From Flavobacterium sp. (GTDB lineage: Bacteria > Bacteroidota > Bacteroidia > Flavobacteriales > Flavobacteriaceae), in assembly GCA_012032075.1 (NCBI GenBank), contig JAAURU010000024.1, positions 1 to 16,260 on the forward strand: a DNA stretch of 16,260 nucleotides, written 5' to 3'. Of the stretch, positions 1 to 9,085 are shown piece by piece; within the stretch, counting starts at the first letter, position 1, and the number at the start of each line of letters is the position of its first letter. Under the pieces are notes generated by a model. That model saw nothing but the letters and a program-made list of their open reading frames with translations. It had not been told where the DNA came from and did not search any database. The translations under genes and the position numbers were made by a program.

Positions 1-2
1 TT

Positions 3-1204
3 CTTAAAATTAATTACAGATACGAATCAAATCCATCTGAAAAAATTATTGTGAATCAAGATCCAATATTAAACATTATGGATGTTATTGTGAAAGACCA
101 AAAAACACTATTTGAACTAAGAAAATACAGAAATATTAGATACATTGAACCTGGAGATTATAAGTTTTTCCAATTTGAAGAAGAAAATGGAGCACAAAGA
201 AGTTCAAGTTCTGGTTCTTCAGGATGTGGATTTGAATCGGAAACTTTAAGTTCAGCTGATTATACAACTATAACTCCAAATGCAAAAGTTCCATGGACTT
301 TTTATGAGCATAATATTCCTTCTGCGTGGTCTAAAAGTACTGGAGCTGGAGTTACTATAGGTGTAATAGATTCTGGAGTTTCTTCTAATCAATCTTTGTT
401 AGGAAGTAATTTTAATAATGGAGATTCTTCTGGTAGATCAATTCAAAAATTTGGAGTTTATGTAGATTCAATTTGGCCATGGTCAACCTCTACAGATGGA
501 TCAGATGATAAATGTGGTCATGGAACAAGTATGAATTCTACAGCTGCTGCACCAAGAAATAATAAAGGATTACCAGTTGGAGTAGCTTATAATGCAAATT
601 TAATTTCTTATAGAGCAGCTTCTAATGTAGTTTTAGATGGTTATCAAGAACAAAAAAGGTGTTCAAAAAGCATTTTGTAGGTCTTGGTGATAACACTTCT
701 GTAAAAATTATTTCAATGTCAATGGGACATATATTTTCTGTTGGTCGAATTGAGGATGGAGTTCGATATGCTAATAATAGAGGAAAATTAATCTTTTGCG
801 CTGGTGGAACATCTACAAGTTTTACTAATTTTGTCGGTGTAATCTTTCCTGCATGGATGAATGAAACGGTTGCTGTTACTGGAATAAAAGAAGGTTCAGG
901 TTACAATAAATGCTCAAATTGTCATTCTGGTAGTAAAATAGAATTTACTGTGGTTATGCAACGTTCAGGTTCTGGGAATACTGCTCCTGTCTTGAGTTAT
1001 TATGAAAATCAGTCCGATTATGTTGGAGGTTCATCAGTTGCAACGGCTACAACTGCTGGAATAGCGGCATTAGTTTGGTCGAAAAATCCTAGTTGGAATA
1101 AAGATCAAGTTTTAACTAAATTAAGACAATCTTCTTCATTATATTCTAACAAAAGTTCTGAATATGGTTATGGTAATATAAATGCTTCACTAGCTGTAGA
1201 ATAA
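3..1204 (+). CDS. Subtilisin-like (S8 family) serine protease, 5' truncated by window edge, one frameshift
   Basis: The reading frame is open from the first bases, so the N-terminus lies outside the window; a GTG at 51 is internal rather than a convincing start. About 400 residues remain. The S8 triad is visible in order: Asp in GVIDSGVS (codon 369-371), His in CGHGTS (codon 519-521) and Ser in GGSSVATA (codon 1034-1036). The frame changes near the A-run 652-657; adding one A joins the two halves smoothly (...YQEQKKVFKKHFVGLG...). At the usual oxyanion-hole position (AAGN in subtilisins) the sequence reads CAGGTS, so the standard Asn is missing. The protein ends shortly after the catalytic Ser domain, with no T9SS sorting domain. 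It is probably an exported or periplasmic peptidase, but the signal sequence cannot be seen. The family assignment is secure; the substrate is unknown. Confidence 0.9.
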
Positions 1205-1226
1205 ATAAAAATTAATATTAATTTTT

Positions 1227-1258
1227 AAAAGCGGTTTAAAGTAATTTAGACCGCTTTT
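1227..1258 (+). terminator. Rho-independent terminator after the S8 protease gene
   Basis: The arms are 1227-1240 (AAAAGCGGTTTAAA) and 1245-1258 (TTTAGACCGCTTTT), with a 4-nt loop GTAA and only one G-U wobble. The A-rich 5' side and T-rich 3' side could let it act in both directions. It sits 23 nt after the protease stop codon. Confidence 0.85.
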
Positions 1259-1274
1259 ATATTGTTAAATAGAA

Positions 1275-1303
1275 TTGTAACTATTTAAAATAAATTATAT
1301 TTG
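1275..1303 (+). promoter_or_regulatory. Bacteroidota-type promoter for the LVIVD/lipoprotein pair
   Basis: TTG at 1275-1277 is separated by 18 nt from TATATTTG at 1296-1303, which matches the Bacteroidota -33/-7 consensus (TTG and TAnnTTTG). It lies 20 nt upstream of the ATG at 1324 and just after the protease terminator, so the following two genes probably form their own transcript. Confidence 0.7.
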
Positions 1304-1323
1304 TATGTAAATAAAAAAATCCA

Positions 1324-2770
1324 ATGAAAAAAATAAAATTATATTTTTTGACCTCTTATTAACTAGTATTTTAACCTACTCTCAAACCCCTTGTAATTCT
1401 GGTTTTGCTGGAGCTTATCCATGTAATAATTTTGATTTACAATCTCAATTATCTTTAGCTCAGTTAGGTGTAGTTACTGGACAAGAAGGAAATGATATTT
1501 GGGGTTGGACAGACCCATTAAATGGAAAAGAATATGCTCTTGTAGGTTTAACAAGCCACACCGCTTTTGTAGATATTTCAAATCCAACAAATCCTATATA
1601 TTTAGGTAAATTACCAACCGCAACTGTGAATAGTTTATGGAGAGATATAAAAGTGTATAATAATCATGCATTTATTGTTAGTGAAGCTGCTGGTCATGGA
1701 ATGCAAATTTTTGATTTAACCAAGTTAAGAAATGTAGTTTCTCCACCAATAAATTTTACTTCAGATGCTAATTACTTGGGTTTTGGGAAATGTCATAATA
1801 TTGCCATAGACGAGGTAAATGGATACGCTTATGCCATAGGATACTGGACCTATAGTGCTACAGGAAATGGTGTTAGACAAGGTGGTCCTCATATTATAAA
1901 TATTCAAAATCCTACAAATCCAGTTTTTGTAACAGAATATAACGCACAAGGTTATACACACGATGCGCAAATTGTAGTTTATAATGGATCAGATTCACAA
2001 CATACAGGGAAACAAATTTTATTAGGTTCTAATGAAGATAAACTAGTTATTTTAGACGTTACTAATAAGAATAATGTATCACTAATTTCAACTTTTACCT
2101 ATTCAAATACAGGTTATACACATCAAGGTTGGTTGACAGAAAATCAAAAATATTTTTTATTAGGAGATGAAGCTGATGAGTCTAATTTTTTCTTCAATAC
2201 AAAACAATAGTAGTAGATCTTTCTGATTTAGATAATCCTGTATTAAAAACCAATTATTTTGGACCTACTGCAGCTATTGATCATAATGGTTATGTGAAAG
2301 GAAATGATTTTTATTTAGCAAATTATCGTGCAGGACTTCGTTTGGTAGATATCACTAATATTGAAAATGGAAATTTAAATGAAACCGCTTTTTTTGATAC
2401 TTATCCAACTAACAACTCAAGAAATTTTAATGGAGCTTGGAGTGTTTATCCTTATTTTGCCAGTGGGAATATAATTATTAGTGATATTGAAAGTGGATTG
2501 TTTGTGGTTAAAAAAGGAGGAACTTTAAATACTACAAATTTTGAGAAAAATATTGTTTCAATATATCCAAATCCTTCAAGTAGTTTGGTTACCATTAAAA
2601 TGAATGAAACGATAAATTCAATTGAAATTAATAATCTTTTAGGAAAAACTATTGCATCTTTTAAGAATATTAATACTTTGGATTACCAAATTGATGTAAG
2701 TTCTTTTGCTAGGGGAGTTTATCTACTGAATATTAATGGGAATATTGTGCAAAAATTAATTATAAAATAA
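1324..2770 (+). CDS. Secreted LVIVD-repeat (choice-of-anchor B type) protein with C-terminal T9SS sorting domain; two frameshifts
   Basis: The reconstructed product is about 482 residues. The ATG at 1324 opens a lysine-rich, then hydrophobic signal peptide (MKKIKLYF..., continuing LLLTSILTYSQ in another frame), so a one-base loss in the A-run 1327-1333 or T-run 1344-1349 is inferred. The body has the pattern of choice-of-anchor B/LVIVD-repeat proteins: repeated 'VDISNPTNP', 'IFDLTKLRN', 'INIQNPTNP' and 'VDITNIENG' units expected to form a beta-propeller. A second break at the A-run 2201-2204 is repaired by one A, giving ...NTKTIVVDLSDLDNP. The last ~75 residues begin with IVSIYPNPSSS and end GVYLLNINGNIVQKLIIK, a classic type A T9SS sorting domain, so the protein is predicted to cross the outer membrane and be attached or released there. 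Its function is unknown; it is coupled to the next gene by a TAATG overlap. Confidence 0.88.
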
Positions 2771-4140
2771 TGAAAAATTTATTGTTACTACTAAGTGGTT
2801 TGTTTCTAATTTCTTGTTCCAAAGATGACAATTCAAATGATTTGAGTCAGAATATTTTTGACGCAAAATTAATTTGGGCTAAAACGTTTGGAGGTTCAAA
2901 TGAAGAAAATGTAAGAGAAGTAACTGCAACTAAAGATGGTGGTTTTGTTGTTATTGGTTATACAAAAAGTAATGATGGTGCTGTTACAAATAAAGTTGGT
3001 CTTGTTGAAGATATTTGGTTAACAAAATATGACGAAAAAGGCTCTTTATTATGGAGTAAAACATATGGAGGTTCTTTAGATGATTTTGGATATAGTGTAA
3101 TTGAAAATAACGATGGTTCACTGGTTATTGCTGGTTACAGTAAAAGTAGCGATGGAGATGTGCCTAGTAATTTAGGAATGCACGATTTTTTTATATTTAA
3201 AACCGATGCTTCTGGAACTATGATTTGGAAAAAAAGTTACGGATTTACTAGTCACGATCACGCTCATAAAATTATTGCTACAAAAGATGGTGGTTATTTT
3301 GTTGTTGGATATGCTGATTATTCTGGTTTTAATCGTTCTGCTTATGGTGTTCTACATGGAGTAGGAGAGTATTATGGTTTAAAATTAAATGCTAATGGTG
3401 AAAAACAATGGGATTGTTATTTTGGTGGGACACAAAATGATCGCGTTTTTGATGTAGTAGAATCTAATAATGAAGGTTTTATAATGGTTGGTTACTCTGA
3501 AAGTAATGATTTTGATGTTGCAGATAATCACGGAAGTTATGATTATTGGGTTGTAAAAATAAATCTAACAGGGGAATTAGTATGGAAAAAATCCTATGGA
3601 GGTTCTGAGTTAGATCAGGCTTATGGAATTGCTAAATCGATTAATAACACCTATTTAATTGTGGGAACTTCAGATAGTTCTAATGGTGATGTTTCTCAAA
3701 ATAAAGGTGAAAATGATGTTTGGATAATTTCAATCGATGATAACGGAACGAAATTATGGGATAAATCTTATGGAGGTTCTTCTAGTGAAACTGCCAACTC
3801 TATCAAAGTGATGGCAAACGGTAATTTTGTTATTTCTGGTCATACTCGAAGTACAAATATTGAAAACACTAATAATAATGGACATCATAGAATAAATGTT
3901 AATTATAGAGGAGAAAATCTTACTAATAAAGGAGAAAATGACTTTTGGGTTTTTACAATTTCTCCATCTGGAAATTTACTTTGGCAAAACACTTATGGTG
4001 GTTCAAACTTTGATTTTGCTTATGATGCTACAGAAATTGCCGATAAAGGAATCATTATCGTTGGGGAAACCCAAAGTAATGATTTTGATATTCAAGAGAA
4101 TAGAGGAATTAAAGATGTACTTATAGTAAAAGTGCACTAA
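2770..4140 (+). CDS. Surface-type lipoprotein with seven beta-propeller-like repeats
   Basis: This 456-residue gene is intact. Residues 1-16 are a lipoprotein signal peptide ending in the lipobox LISC (Cys16). The next residues, SKDDNS, resemble the acidic lipoprotein export signal that sends Bacteroidota lipoproteins to the cell surface. The rest is seven repeats of roughly 58-61 residues, each starting near a Trp (W36, 95, 153, 214, 272, 330, 405) with the pattern W-x-K-x-YGGS...DGG-hydrophobic-GY-x-S-DGDV...G-x-D-W...K. Repeat 6 has an insertion of about 17 residues (around 367-384, Asn/His rich). Seven units suggest a closed seven-bladed propeller; this is inferred from the repeat count. 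The ATG shares an A with the stop of the T9SS gene upstream, implying translational coupling and a joint surface role such as binding of glycan or protein. I cannot assign a ligand. Confidence 0.85.
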   Translation: MKNLLLLLSGLFLISCSKDDNSNDLSQNIFDAKLIWAKTFGGSNEENVREVTATKDGGFVVIGYTKSNDGAVTNKVGLVEDIWLTKYDEKGSLLWSKTYGGSLDDFGYSVIENNDGSLVIAGYSKSSDGDVPSNLGMHDFFIFKTDASGTMIWKKSYGFTSHDHAHKIIATKDGGYFVVGYADYSGFNRSAYGVLHGVGEYYGLKLNANGEKQWDCYFGGTQNDRVFDVVESNNEGFIMVGYSESNDFDVADNHGSYDYWVVKINLTGELVWKKSYGGSELDQAYGIAKSINNTYLIVGTSDSSNGDVSQNKGENDVWIISIDDNGTKLWDKSYGGSSSETANSIKVMANGNFVISGHTRSTNIENTNNNGHHRINVNYRGENLTNKGENDFWVFTISPSGNLLWQNTYGGSNFDFAYDATEIADKGIIIVGETQSNDFDIQENRGIKDVLIVKVH

Positions 4141-4164
4141 TAAGAATATTAAAAATATGTAACG

Positions 4165-4197
4165 AACCGTTTTTTTAAAACTTAAAACGGTTTTTTT
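4165..4197 (+). terminator. Rho-independent terminator after the lipoprotein gene
   Basis: Stem arms AACCGTTTT (4165-4173) and AAAACGGTT (4184-4192) run into a seven-T tract (4191-4197). It lies 24 nt after the lipoprotein stop codon and ends the surface-protein transcript. Confidence 0.85.
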
Positions 4198-4265
4198 GTG
4201 AATTTTTTTTAATCGAATTATTTTTTTTCGTAAATTTAATTTATTAACCTAAATCTTTTTCTAAT

Positions 4266-4415
4266 ATGATTGTACAATTTCAACAAATCGACAAAGAACA
4301 AATTGCTTCTTTACATTTTCCTGCTACAGAAGTTTTAAAGGAAAAAGAAGAGGTTTCTCAAAGGAAAACAGATTTAGAGAGAGCATTAGCCCTTGGTAAT
4401 TTAGAAACATCTTAA
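4266..4415 (+). CDS. Tiny uncharacterised protein, 49 aa, first of a coupled pair
   Basis: The ATG at 4266 starts a 49-residue frame (MIVQFQQIDKEQ ... LERALALGNLETS) ending at the TAA at 4413-4415. The middle is strongly charged and helix-prone (EVLKEKEEVSQRKTDLERA), with no signal peptide or membrane segment. The composition is that of a real soluble protein and the frame fits exactly against the next gene, whose ATG follows after 1 nt. I have an impression of similar small pairs in other flavobacteria but know no assigned function. The upstream stretch 4198-4265 is almost pure A/T and contains a weak -7-like TAAATTTA at 4231-4238, not convincing enough to list as a promoter. Confidence 0.65.
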   Translation: MIVQFQQIDKEQIASLHFPATEVLKEKEEVSQRKTDLERALALGNLETS

Positions 4416-4416
4416 A

Positions 4417-4548
4417 ATGAAAATTTATTTTGAAGATGACACTACATTAAAAATGACAGAAACTACGATTTGGGGTGTTACTGATAATCGAATTATATTA
4501 AAACAAGGTGTTGTAATTCCATTACATAGAATTCATAAAATAGTATAA
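4417..4548 (+). CDS. Tiny uncharacterised protein, 43 aa, second of a coupled pair
   Basis: The ATG at 4417 begins 1 nt after the stop of the 49-aa gene, in a different frame. The 43-residue product (MKIYFEDDTTLKM ... VIPLHRIHKIV) looks beta-rich, with alternating hydrophobic residues and the motifs ETTIWGVTDN and IILKQGVVIPLHRI, suggesting a small barrel or sheet fold. No known domain is recognised. Tight spacing implies co-translation with the upstream gene. Its stop codon lies in the 5' arm of the convergent terminator shared with the epimerase gene. The pair resembles a toxin-antitoxin module only in size and layout; nothing in the sequences supports that function. Confidence 0.65.
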   Translation: MKIYFEDDTTLKMTETTIWGVTDNRIILKQGVVIPLHRIHKIV

Positions 4549-4578
4549 AATAAAGCTGTCTTACAACAGCTTTATTTT
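4547..4578. terminator. Bidirectional terminator between convergent genes, embedded in both gene ends
   Basis: A perfect 13-bp stem, AAAATAAAGCTGT (4547-4559) and ACAGCTTTATTTT (4566-4578), encloses a 6-nt loop. It is A-rich on one side and T-rich on the other, so it can work on both strands. It overlaps the stop codon of the 43-aa gene and the last codons and stop (in the loop region) of the minus-strand epimerase gene. Confidence 0.85.
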
Positions 4579-5411
4579 ATAATTACTGCTGAAAATTTCA
4601 TCAGAATTTATATTGATTATTCCTTTTTTAATAGCTAAATCTCCAGTTGTTATTGTTTCGTCTGCATGTCCAAACCATGGTTCTAAGCATAAAAAGAGTG
4701 CATTTTCTTTAGTCCAAATGCCAAAGTATGGAAATCCTTCAAAATTCATTTTTAGATGAGGTTTGTCTTTGTAATGTAAGGAGACTTCGGTAGATTTTAA
4801 ATTTTTGAATACTAAAGCGTCATCTTTAAACAATTCATAGTTTAATGCAATTTTATTTTCATTGGAAACAATACTTTTGGTTTTCCCAGAGAATAAATCG
4901 TTTTCTAATAAATGACTTTCAAATGAAAAATCATTATCAAACACTAAGGAATAATCACTAAATGAATTATCAATAGCAAAAGCAGGATGCGCACCAATCG
5001 AAAATAGTATTGTTTTATCTTCTGTAGTATTTATAACAGTATAACTTACAACTAACTCATCATTAGTAAGCAAATAACCCAGTTGTAACTCAAATTGAAA
5101 CGGATAAATTTTCACTGTTTCTTCATTACTTTTAAACGATAAAACGACTTCGTTTTCAGTTTGATGTATAATTTCAAAATCGTTATCTCTTGCAAAACCA
5201 TGTCTTGTAAGTTGGTATTCTTTACCTTCGAAAGTATAACTATCGTTTTTAATCTACCAACAATTGGAAAAAGAATAGGTGAAGTTTTGTTCCAATACTT
5301 GGTGTCGATTGTCCAAATGTAATTCGTTTCTCCTTTTATAAGAGCAATTAATTCAGCACCAAAAGAATTTATTGATGCTGAAATTCCGTTATTTTTTAGT
5401 TTAATTATCAT
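4561..5411 (-). CDS. Aldose 1-epimerase (galactose mutarotase-like) family protein, one frameshift
   Basis: The repaired product is about 283 residues, normal for the YeaD/LacX-like branch of this family. The N-terminal part has IKGETNYIWTIDTKYWNKTSPILFP, the middle has TRHGFARDNDFE with a conserved His, then FSIGAHPAFAID with the catalytic-type His, and near the C-terminus LCLEPWFGHADE with the catalytic-type Glu. The frame breaks at the run 5246-5250; one extra A on the coding strand restores GRLKNDSYTFEGKEYQ. No signal peptide is seen, so it is cytoplasmic. The family interconverts alpha and beta anomers of sugars or hexose phosphates; which sugar is not readable here. The ATG at 5411 begins just 1 nt after the stop of the upstream membrane-protein gene, so it is probably the last gene of that operon, though a functional link to an ABC system is not obvious. 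Confidence 0.85.
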
Positions 5412-5412
5412 C

Positions 5413-6951
5413 TTATTCTTCTGCTAATCCTTTCCAGTTTCTAATACTTCTAGCTAAAAAGAAAAGCATAATAACTACAAATAAAAAGTTTAATGCAAAC
5501 ATTTCTACAATATGTTCATTAATCCAAATGTAAATTGGGTTATTATAATAACTTTTGTTGTAATCAATATAATAATCATTATGATTATATCTATAATTTT
5601 CTAAAACTAAAAAATAAATAATGGGCACAAAAGCAGTAAAAGACCAAATAAAAACATTTAATGCAATTCTACTTAATTGGATACTTTTTCTGTTCATAAA
5701 AATGCTAAAATAATAAATTCCAAAACCAATTATAGTAAGAAGTATTAAAACAACATAAGTTATTCCTGTTGAAGTTACAGCAGAAAATATTCCATAAAAA
5801 ATATTTAAAATTCCAGTAACAACAATTGAGATAAGCCAACTTTTTCCAGTAGTAACTCTAAAGGAAAAAATAAATAAAGATAAGCCTAAAGCACCATATA
5901 AAAAGGAAAGTAACTCTTCATATTTAAAAAATGGATTAGTATGAGCATCTGAAACAGTATCATATTTCTCTTTTAAAACGTTTTGTTGTACAAAGTATTT
6001 AGAATATTTATCTTCATTATTTGAATAAGCTTTTTCATTAGTTGTGTAATCATAATACTTGTTAGTTTCATACTCGTCTAAATAGGGTGTAATGTATAAA
6101 AATTTAGTAAACTCGGGATCCTTATAAGTTATGTCAAACCATTTCTCTAAGGAAAGATTAGTTTTTTAATTGATGTTCTTTCAATATTTTAAGATAATCT
6201 AACATAAGTTTTTTACTTTCTCTTTTTCATTATTGTGCAACCACATTTTTACTTTTCTTTCATTCAAAGAATCCTCTTCTTTATTAAAAACTGTAAATTC
6301 AAAAATATTTCTATTTAATAACGAGTATTCATCATATTTTTTACCATTAAAAATTATGTAATCTTTATGAACTCTACCAGTTGCTGTATCATAATCATAA
6401 TTTTCTGTATATTCTTCTTCCATTGGAATAGAATCAACCGCAATAGCTGTTGCTCCTATCAATAATCCAGAAGCTACAGAATCAATTTCAGTTTCTGCAA
6501 AACTTCCATCTATGAAAATATCTGCTATGCTGATTATTTCACATCTTTTTTTAGTTTCTTCTAAAGAAAAATAGCTCTTTTGATGGAGTTGTTTACCAAA
6601 ACTAAAAGGCAAATAGAAACTAATTAGTACTAAACTAATACAGAAAATTTGGAACCATTCGTAAAATAAAGCATTTTTAGATTTGCTATAAAAAGATTTT
6701 AAAGCGTTATTTTTGAAATAATTTACTAGCCAAAGTATAACGATAATAAGAGCTAATAATACTCCAATAAGTACTGAAAATACAGAAATATCAATTTTTG
6801 TTTTATTGGAGAAATCAATTGTTCCATCAAGAAAACCTAAACCGAAGAAAATGAGATGTAATAGTAATCCAATACCAATCATTGGAATAAACTTGGTGTT
6901 CCAAAGCAATGGGTATTTTAATAAAAGTTGTTTTTGTATATCTTTAAACAT
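5413..6951 (-). CDS. Large polytopic membrane protein, probable ABC transporter permease partner; two frameshifts
   Basis: The gene starts at the ATG 6951 (MFKDIQKQLLLKYPLLWNTK) and ends at 5413, about 512 residues once two compensating one-base changes are repaired, in the T-runs 6209-6214 and 6162-6167; between them the frame reads KKLMLDYLKILKEHQLK. Three membrane segments lie in the first ~117 residues, then a long hydrophilic, Tyr/Asp/Lys-rich region, then about five more segments in the C-terminal half (for example LLSFLYGALGLSLFIF, YVVLILLTIIGFGIYYF and NFLFVVIMLFFLARSI). No known domain is recognised by eye. It starts 13 nt after an ABC ATPase gene that lacks its own membrane domain, so it is inferred to be the permease. 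The substrate is unknown. Confidence 0.75.
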
Positions 6952-6964
6952 GAGTTTTTAAATT

Positions 6965-8104
6965 TTAGTTCACAAAAAAGCGACGAGTAGAATTGGAAAT
7001 ATTTCGTATATAACTTATAGAAACCGATTGATTTACAACCGTCTTCATAAAGTCGTTCATGGTAATAGTATCTGGAAAATGAGCAATATATGTTCCTCCA
7101 TTTTGTTCTAATGAAATAATGTTGATACTTGTAAAAACACCTTTCAATTCACTGATGCTTTGCGAACTTTCAAATTCTATAATACAATTTTTAGTAGTTT
7201 CATTTTCGGTATTCAAATTCTTTTGCGAGCCTTGTTTTAAAAACACTACTTGATTTGAAGTTTTCTCCACTTCATATAATTGTTGGGAACTCAACACAAT
7301 AGCAATAGGTCTAAAAGGAGAATTGGCAATATTTCTAAAATCATCTAAAATAGTTTGTTGGGCTAGAATATCTAAGTTTGCCAATGGTTCATCAATAAGT
7401 AAAATTTTTGGTTTTCGAAGTAACATTCGAGCCAACTCAAAACGCATTTTATAACCAGAAGATAAACCACTCCAATTATATTTTCTGAATTTTCGCAATC
7501 CTAAAACGCGTAATTATTAAATCAATTACTAAATTATTTTCTTCAGGCAAATAACCATAACAACTTGCTGTAAATTCTAAATTTTCATACATAGAACCTC
7601 TCCAAGTCTCTGTGCGTTGTGGAATATAAACGAGTTTCGTTTTTAAATCATATAAATCTTCGTAATCAAAATGGTATTTAATAAAACCCGATGTAGGTAC
7701 TAATTCTCCACATAAACTTCGTAATAAAGTGGTTTTTCCGTTTCCATTTTCTCCCACTAAACCTATAATTTCTCCTGTTTTAATTTCCAAATAAATAGGT
7801 CCTAAAGCAAAATTAGAATTATATACTTTCTTTACATTATCAACAGTAATGATAGTTTGATGTTCGTTTTCGGTTTTGGTACTCAAAAAAGAATATAAAT
7901 CACTTAATAAAACTCCTATTTTTTGCTTTTTTTCTTCACTATTTTCATTGGTATCTAACCAATTTAAAAATCATTCGTTTTCTTGTAATATTCTATTTTT
8001 TCTGTGTCTAAAGTAAAATCAATAAGTCTTTTTACGGTTTGATTGTAGTCTTCAAAATGTAAAAGTTCTTGAACTTCTTTAAACTGTTTTTCAAATTCGG
8101 TCAT
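6965..8104 (-). CDS. ABC transporter ATP-binding protein with N-terminal helical extension; two frameshifts
   Basis: The repaired product is about 379 residues from ATG 8104 (MTEFEKQFKEVQELL). Residues 1-80 are a charged, helical extension not found in minimal ABC ATPases. The nucleotide-binding domain follows: Walker A GENGNGKT (118-125), Q-loop IPQR (Gln163), signature LSSGY (214-218), Walker B ILLIDE (234-239) and D-loop LANLD. At the usual H-loop position (SSH) it reads SSQQ, so Gln replaces the switch His. About 90 residues follow the core. Breaks are at the run 7966-7970 (restoring TNDFLNWLD) and at 7503-7506 (restoring TRLGLRKFRKYNW). The next gene, 13 nt downstream, encodes a multi-pass membrane protein and is its probable partner. 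The single-domain layout and SSQQ motif resemble ABC-2 type exporters; direction and cargo are not known. Confidence 0.88.
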
Positions 8105-8155
8105 ATTTTTATTTTAGGTAATTTTTATTAAATAATTTTCTTTCATTTTAAGTTA

Positions 8156-9063
8156 TCAACTAGTTTTTGTTCCAATTCTGCTCGCTAATTTTGTTTGTTT
8201 TTTAGGATTAAAATACCTTCTTAAAACTCCTCCTCTTACATTATTAACATCAAACTCAATAATGAAAGCACTACTATCTATACTATCAATTAAGCGATAT
8301 GTTTTTCTAATATCAATGCGGTTAACAATTGTATGAATTATTCTCGTTTCGTTTTGTTGACCAGAGGAACCATATCCTTTCGTACCTTTATAAACAGTAG
8401 CTCCAACACCTATTTTAGTAGTAAGCGCATCTTCAATTTCTTCCGAATAACGTGAAATTATTGTAAATCCTACAAAATCTTCAAAACCCTCAATAACAAG
8501 ATCAATTATCTTAGCAGTTACAATATAAGTTAATATCGAATACATGGCAATTTCTTTAGAAATTACTACTGCTGTTATTCCAAAAAGTATGATATTAAAA
8601 AAGAGTATGGTTTTACCAATGCTTATACCAAATTTATCATAAATAAAAATTCCTAATATTTCAGAACCATCAAGTACTGAACCATTTCTAATGGCTAAAC
8701 CAATTCCTGCTCCAAGAAATAAACCTCCAAAAATGGAAATTAGTAACTTATCTTCTGTTATTATAGGAAAAGTTTCTAGACTTATTGAAATGGATAAAAC
8801 TACAATGGAAATAATGGATTTTATTAGAATCCCTTTTGAATGGTATAAGCTCCAATAATTAAAAAAGGAATACTTACTAAAACTAGAATTACAGAAATAT
8901 CGATATTTACTTTTTCACTTAATAAAATAGCAATACCAGTTGCTCCACCATCTAAAAAACCGTTTGGTAACAAGAAAGCCTTTAAACCAATACTCGCTAT
9001 AATAATTCCTATGAAAATTTGTACATACTCTTTTATTAAATTAATTATAGTGTTTTTGTTCAT
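8156..9063 (-). CDS. YitT family membrane protein (DUF161 plus DUF2179 C-terminal domain), one frameshift
   Basis: The gene starts at ATG 9063 (MNKNTIINLIKEYVQIFIG) and gives about 302 residues after adding one base in the run 8834-8837 (restoring TIQKGILIKSII). The N-terminal two thirds contain about five to six membrane segments with the typical YitT features GLKAFLLPNGFLDGGATGIA and GGLFLGAGIGLAIRNGSVLDG, two related half-repeats. The C-terminal ~110 residues form the soluble DUF2179 domain (TTKIGVGATVYKGTKGYG, then IVNRIDIRKTYRLIDSIDSSAFI). Members are conserved inner-membrane proteins of unclear function, sometimes suggested to be transporters. It lies 22 nt downstream of the GNAT gene and ends 51 nt before the ABC ATPase start, so it is likely co-transcribed with the genes upstream. 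Confidence 0.88.
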
Positions 9064-9085
9064 ATCTATTTTTCTTAAAGAGTTC

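Noticed and set aside
652..657. Programmed ribosomal frameshift in the protease gene
   Set aside because: The run lacks a typical slippery heptamer with downstream structure, and near-identical homopolymer breaks recur in most genes of the window, so a read error is simpler.
1761..1970. Open frame on the minus strand inside the LVIVD gene (69 aa)
   Set aside because: It lies wholly within the strongly supported plus-strand gene and has no own promoter, recognisable motif or sensible composition.
3896..4126. Alternative plus-strand frame inside the lipoprotein gene (76 aa)
   Set aside because: It is a shadow of repeats 6-7 of the lipoprotein, with low-complexity Leu/Ile composition.
4266..4548. 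Toxin-antitoxin module
   Set aside because: Size and coupling fit, but neither protein shows a known toxin or DNA-binding antitoxin motif and there is no operator palindrome upstream.
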